Of a stretch of 7,194 nt of DNA, positions 6,299 through 7,194 are shown piece by piece (position 1 is the first letter of the stretch; each line of letters opens with the position of its first letter). Both the position numbers and the translations under genes were made by a program. The notes beneath the pieces were generated by a model. It was not told the origin of the DNA. It did not search any database and saw nothing but the letters and a program-made list of their open reading frames with translations. Source of the DNA: Acidobacteriota bacterium (GTDB taxonomy: Bacteria; Acidobacteriota; Polarisedimenticolia; J045); assembly GCA_027064265.1 (NCBI GenBank), contig JAMOQA010000507.1:1-7194 (forward strand). The letters run 5' to 3'.

Positions 6299-6546
6299 AC
6301 CGGGACGACGCGCGGATGCAGGCGGCCCTCGGGCAGATCGCCCGGGCCCTCGTCGCCCACCCGGACCAGGTGGAGGTCAGGGTGGTCGACGGGCGCCGGG
6401 CGACCCGCTTCGAGATCCGCTGTGCCCCGGAGGACCGGGGGCAGGTGATCGGCAAGGAGGGGATGACGATCCGCTCCCTGCGGATCCTCTCCGCGATCTC
6501 CGCCCACCGGCACCACCGGCGTTTCGAGGTCGAGGTCCCGGGGTAG
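6295..6546 (+). CDS. khpA: Small KH-domain RNA-binding protein KhpA
   Basis: KhpA (formerly YlqC family) is a single-KH-domain RNA-binding protein; in Gram-positive bacteria it pairs with KhpB and affects RNA and cell-shape control, but its role here is unknown. The 83-residue protein has the family pattern: an N-terminal helix (LGQIARALVAHPDQVEV, 12-28), a strand (TRFEIRCAPEDRGQVIG) and the KH signature VIGKEGMTIRSLR with the GKEG loop at residues 53-56. The tail RRFEVEVPG forms the last strand. GTG at 6295 is chosen because of GGAGG at 6283-6287 and the coupled GTGA overlap with rpsP; ATG at 6316 would give a 76-residue protein, also a normal family length, so the start is not certain. Its place between rpsP and rimM is the conserved one. 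The family call is firm; the exact start is moderate. Confidence 0.92.
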   Translation: MNRDDARMQAALGQIARALVAHPDQVEVRVVDGRRATRFEIRCAPEDRGQVIGKEGMTIRSLRILSAISAHRHHRRFEVEVPG

Positions 6547-6551
6547 GAGCC

Positions 6552-7133
6552 GTGCCCGGCCGGGAGGTGGTCCTCGCCCGTCTCCGCCGTCCGTGGGGGC
6601 GGCACGGGGAGCTGCTCGCGGAGATTCACACCGACTGGCCGGGGGAACGCTTCGTCCCGGGGGCCCGCTACGCCGTGGAGCTCCCGGACGGGACCCGCCG
6701 GGAGGTGACGATCCGGGGGTGGCGGCGGCTCGGGGACCGCGACCTGCTCGCCCTCGAGGGGGTGGACGGGATCGGGGACGCCGAGGACCTGGCCGGGGGC
6801 CTCGTCCTGGCGTCGGCGGAGAGCCTGCCGGACCTGGCGGAGGGCGAGCCGTGCCAGGCCGACCTGCCGGGGCTCGCGGTGGAACTGCCGGACGGGCGCC
6901 GGGTCGGGGTGGTGGAAGGGATCGAGGAGGCTCCCGGGGGCGACCTGGTGGTCGTCCGGCTCGACGGGGGCGGGGAGGCGCTGGTTCCCCTGGCCCCGGC
7001 GATCACCCGGGAGATCGACCCGGCCGCGGGCCGGGTCGTGATCGACCCGCCCGAGGGGCTGCTCGACCCGGACCGGGCGGTCCCGGCGGGCCGGCCGGGC
7101 CGCCGGTCGCCGCGGAAGGGATCCGGGCGATGA
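6552..7133 (+). CDS. rimM: 16S rRNA processing / 30S maturation factor RimM
   Basis: RimM binds S19 on the 30S head and helps final 16S maturation. The protein has 193 residues. The N-terminal RimM domain (about 4-92) has VVLARLRRPWGRHGELLAE (6-24) matching the usual GRI-x-PHG-x-RGE, and ALEGVDGIGDAEDLAGGLV (67-85), the expected F/LEGI-x-x-x-x-DAE-x-LRG pattern. The C-terminal PRC barrel (about 97-172) ends in VVIDPPEGLLD, the family's typical VD-x-PEGLLD. The aromatic residues usually just before DL-x-GL are replaced (EPCQADLPGL). A basic, Pro/Arg-rich extension of about 20 residues (173-193) follows the barrel. The start GTG at 6552 is five bases after the khpA stop. The nearby AGGAG (6545-6549) is only two bases from it, so initiation may depend on coupling. 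The stop overlaps the trmD ATG (ATGA). The identification rests on the motifs plus the conserved position between khpA and trmD. Confidence 0.93.
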   Translation: MPGREVVLARLRRPWGRHGELLAEIHTDWPGERFVPGARYAVELPDGTRREVTIRGWRRLGDRDLLALEGVDGIGDAEDLAGGLVLASAESLPDLAEGEPCQADLPGLAVELPDGRRVGVVEGIEEAPGGDLVVVRLDGGGEALVPLAPAITREIDPAAGRVVIDPPEGLLDPDRAVPAGRPGRRSPRKGSGR

Positions 7134-7194
7134 GCGAGGGGGCTCCTCTCCGGGAGTTCGTGGTCGTCACGATCTTCCCGGACATGTTCCCGGG
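7130..7194 (+). CDS. trmD: tRNA (guanine37-N1)-methyltransferase TrmD, 5' part only
   Basis: TrmD methylates G37 next to the anticodon of tRNAs and so prevents frameshifting. Only 21 codons and two bases are present before the window ends. The visible peptide MSEGAPLREFVVVTIFPDMFPG contains the conserved opening strand of TrmD (usually F-D-V-L-T-L-F-P-E-M-F), here FVVVTIFPDMF at residues 10-20, preceded by a short extra stretch of about nine residues. ATG at 7130 overlaps the rimM stop by four bases, and GGAAGG (7114-7119) stands ten bases ahead as a plausible ribosome binding site. Downstream position after rimM is the conserved one. The catalytic knot domain cannot be seen. Confidence 0.85.
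   Translation, partial: MSEGAPLREFVVVTIFPDMFP

Overview
This is a very GC-rich (by eye around 70% G+C or more), gene-dense piece of a bacterial chromosome. It carries housekeeping genes only, all on the + strand. There are no mobile elements, CRISPR arrays, tRNA or rRNA genes, phage genes or defence genes, and I see no new biological system. The codons nearly always end in G or C, and six of the nine visible start codons are GTG or TTG. The lineage cannot be fixed from this window. The gene set and the PilF-like TPR protein would fit a high-GC Gram-negative-type lineage (for example one of the groups once placed in Deltaproteobacteria, or Acidobacteriota), but that is a guess.

Layout. Positions 1-678 hold the 3' part of a TPR-repeat gene. 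It overlaps ftsY (678-1619, SRP receptor GTPase) by one base. ftsY overlaps ribD (1616-2737) by four bases, followed by ribE (2777-3367, riboflavin synthase) and ribBA (3379-4581, bifunctional DHBP synthase/GTP cyclohydrolase II). The 100-base gap 4582-4681 is the only real intergenic region. It has a good sigma70-type promoter and a GC-rich hairpin directly upstream of ffh. From there runs ffh (4682-6010, SRP54 GTPase), rpsP (6029-6298, ribosomal protein S16), khpA (6295-6546, small KH RNA-binding protein), rimM (6552-7133, 16S maturation factor) and the first 21 codons of trmD (7130 to the window edge).

How the genes work together. The window contains two transcription blocks. The first joins the SRP receptor FtsY to three riboflavin genes that together encode all steps from GTP and ribulose 5-phosphate to riboflavin, except lumazine synthase (RibH) and the dephosphorylation step. 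ribH, which often follows ribBA in other bacteria, is absent here. The second block is the classic ffh-rpsP-khpA-rimM-trmD translation and secretion cluster. The two partner SRP GTPases are therefore only about 3 kb apart, separated by riboflavin genes.

Points worth a second look are mainly replacements at normally conserved positions: Gln for the metal-binding His in the DHBP synthase half of RibBA, Arg for Gln in the GQNA motif of FtsY, and loss of the usual LTxR arginine in the RibD reductase domain. The promoter and hairpin before ffh, and the ftsY-rib-ffh gene order, are the other notable items.
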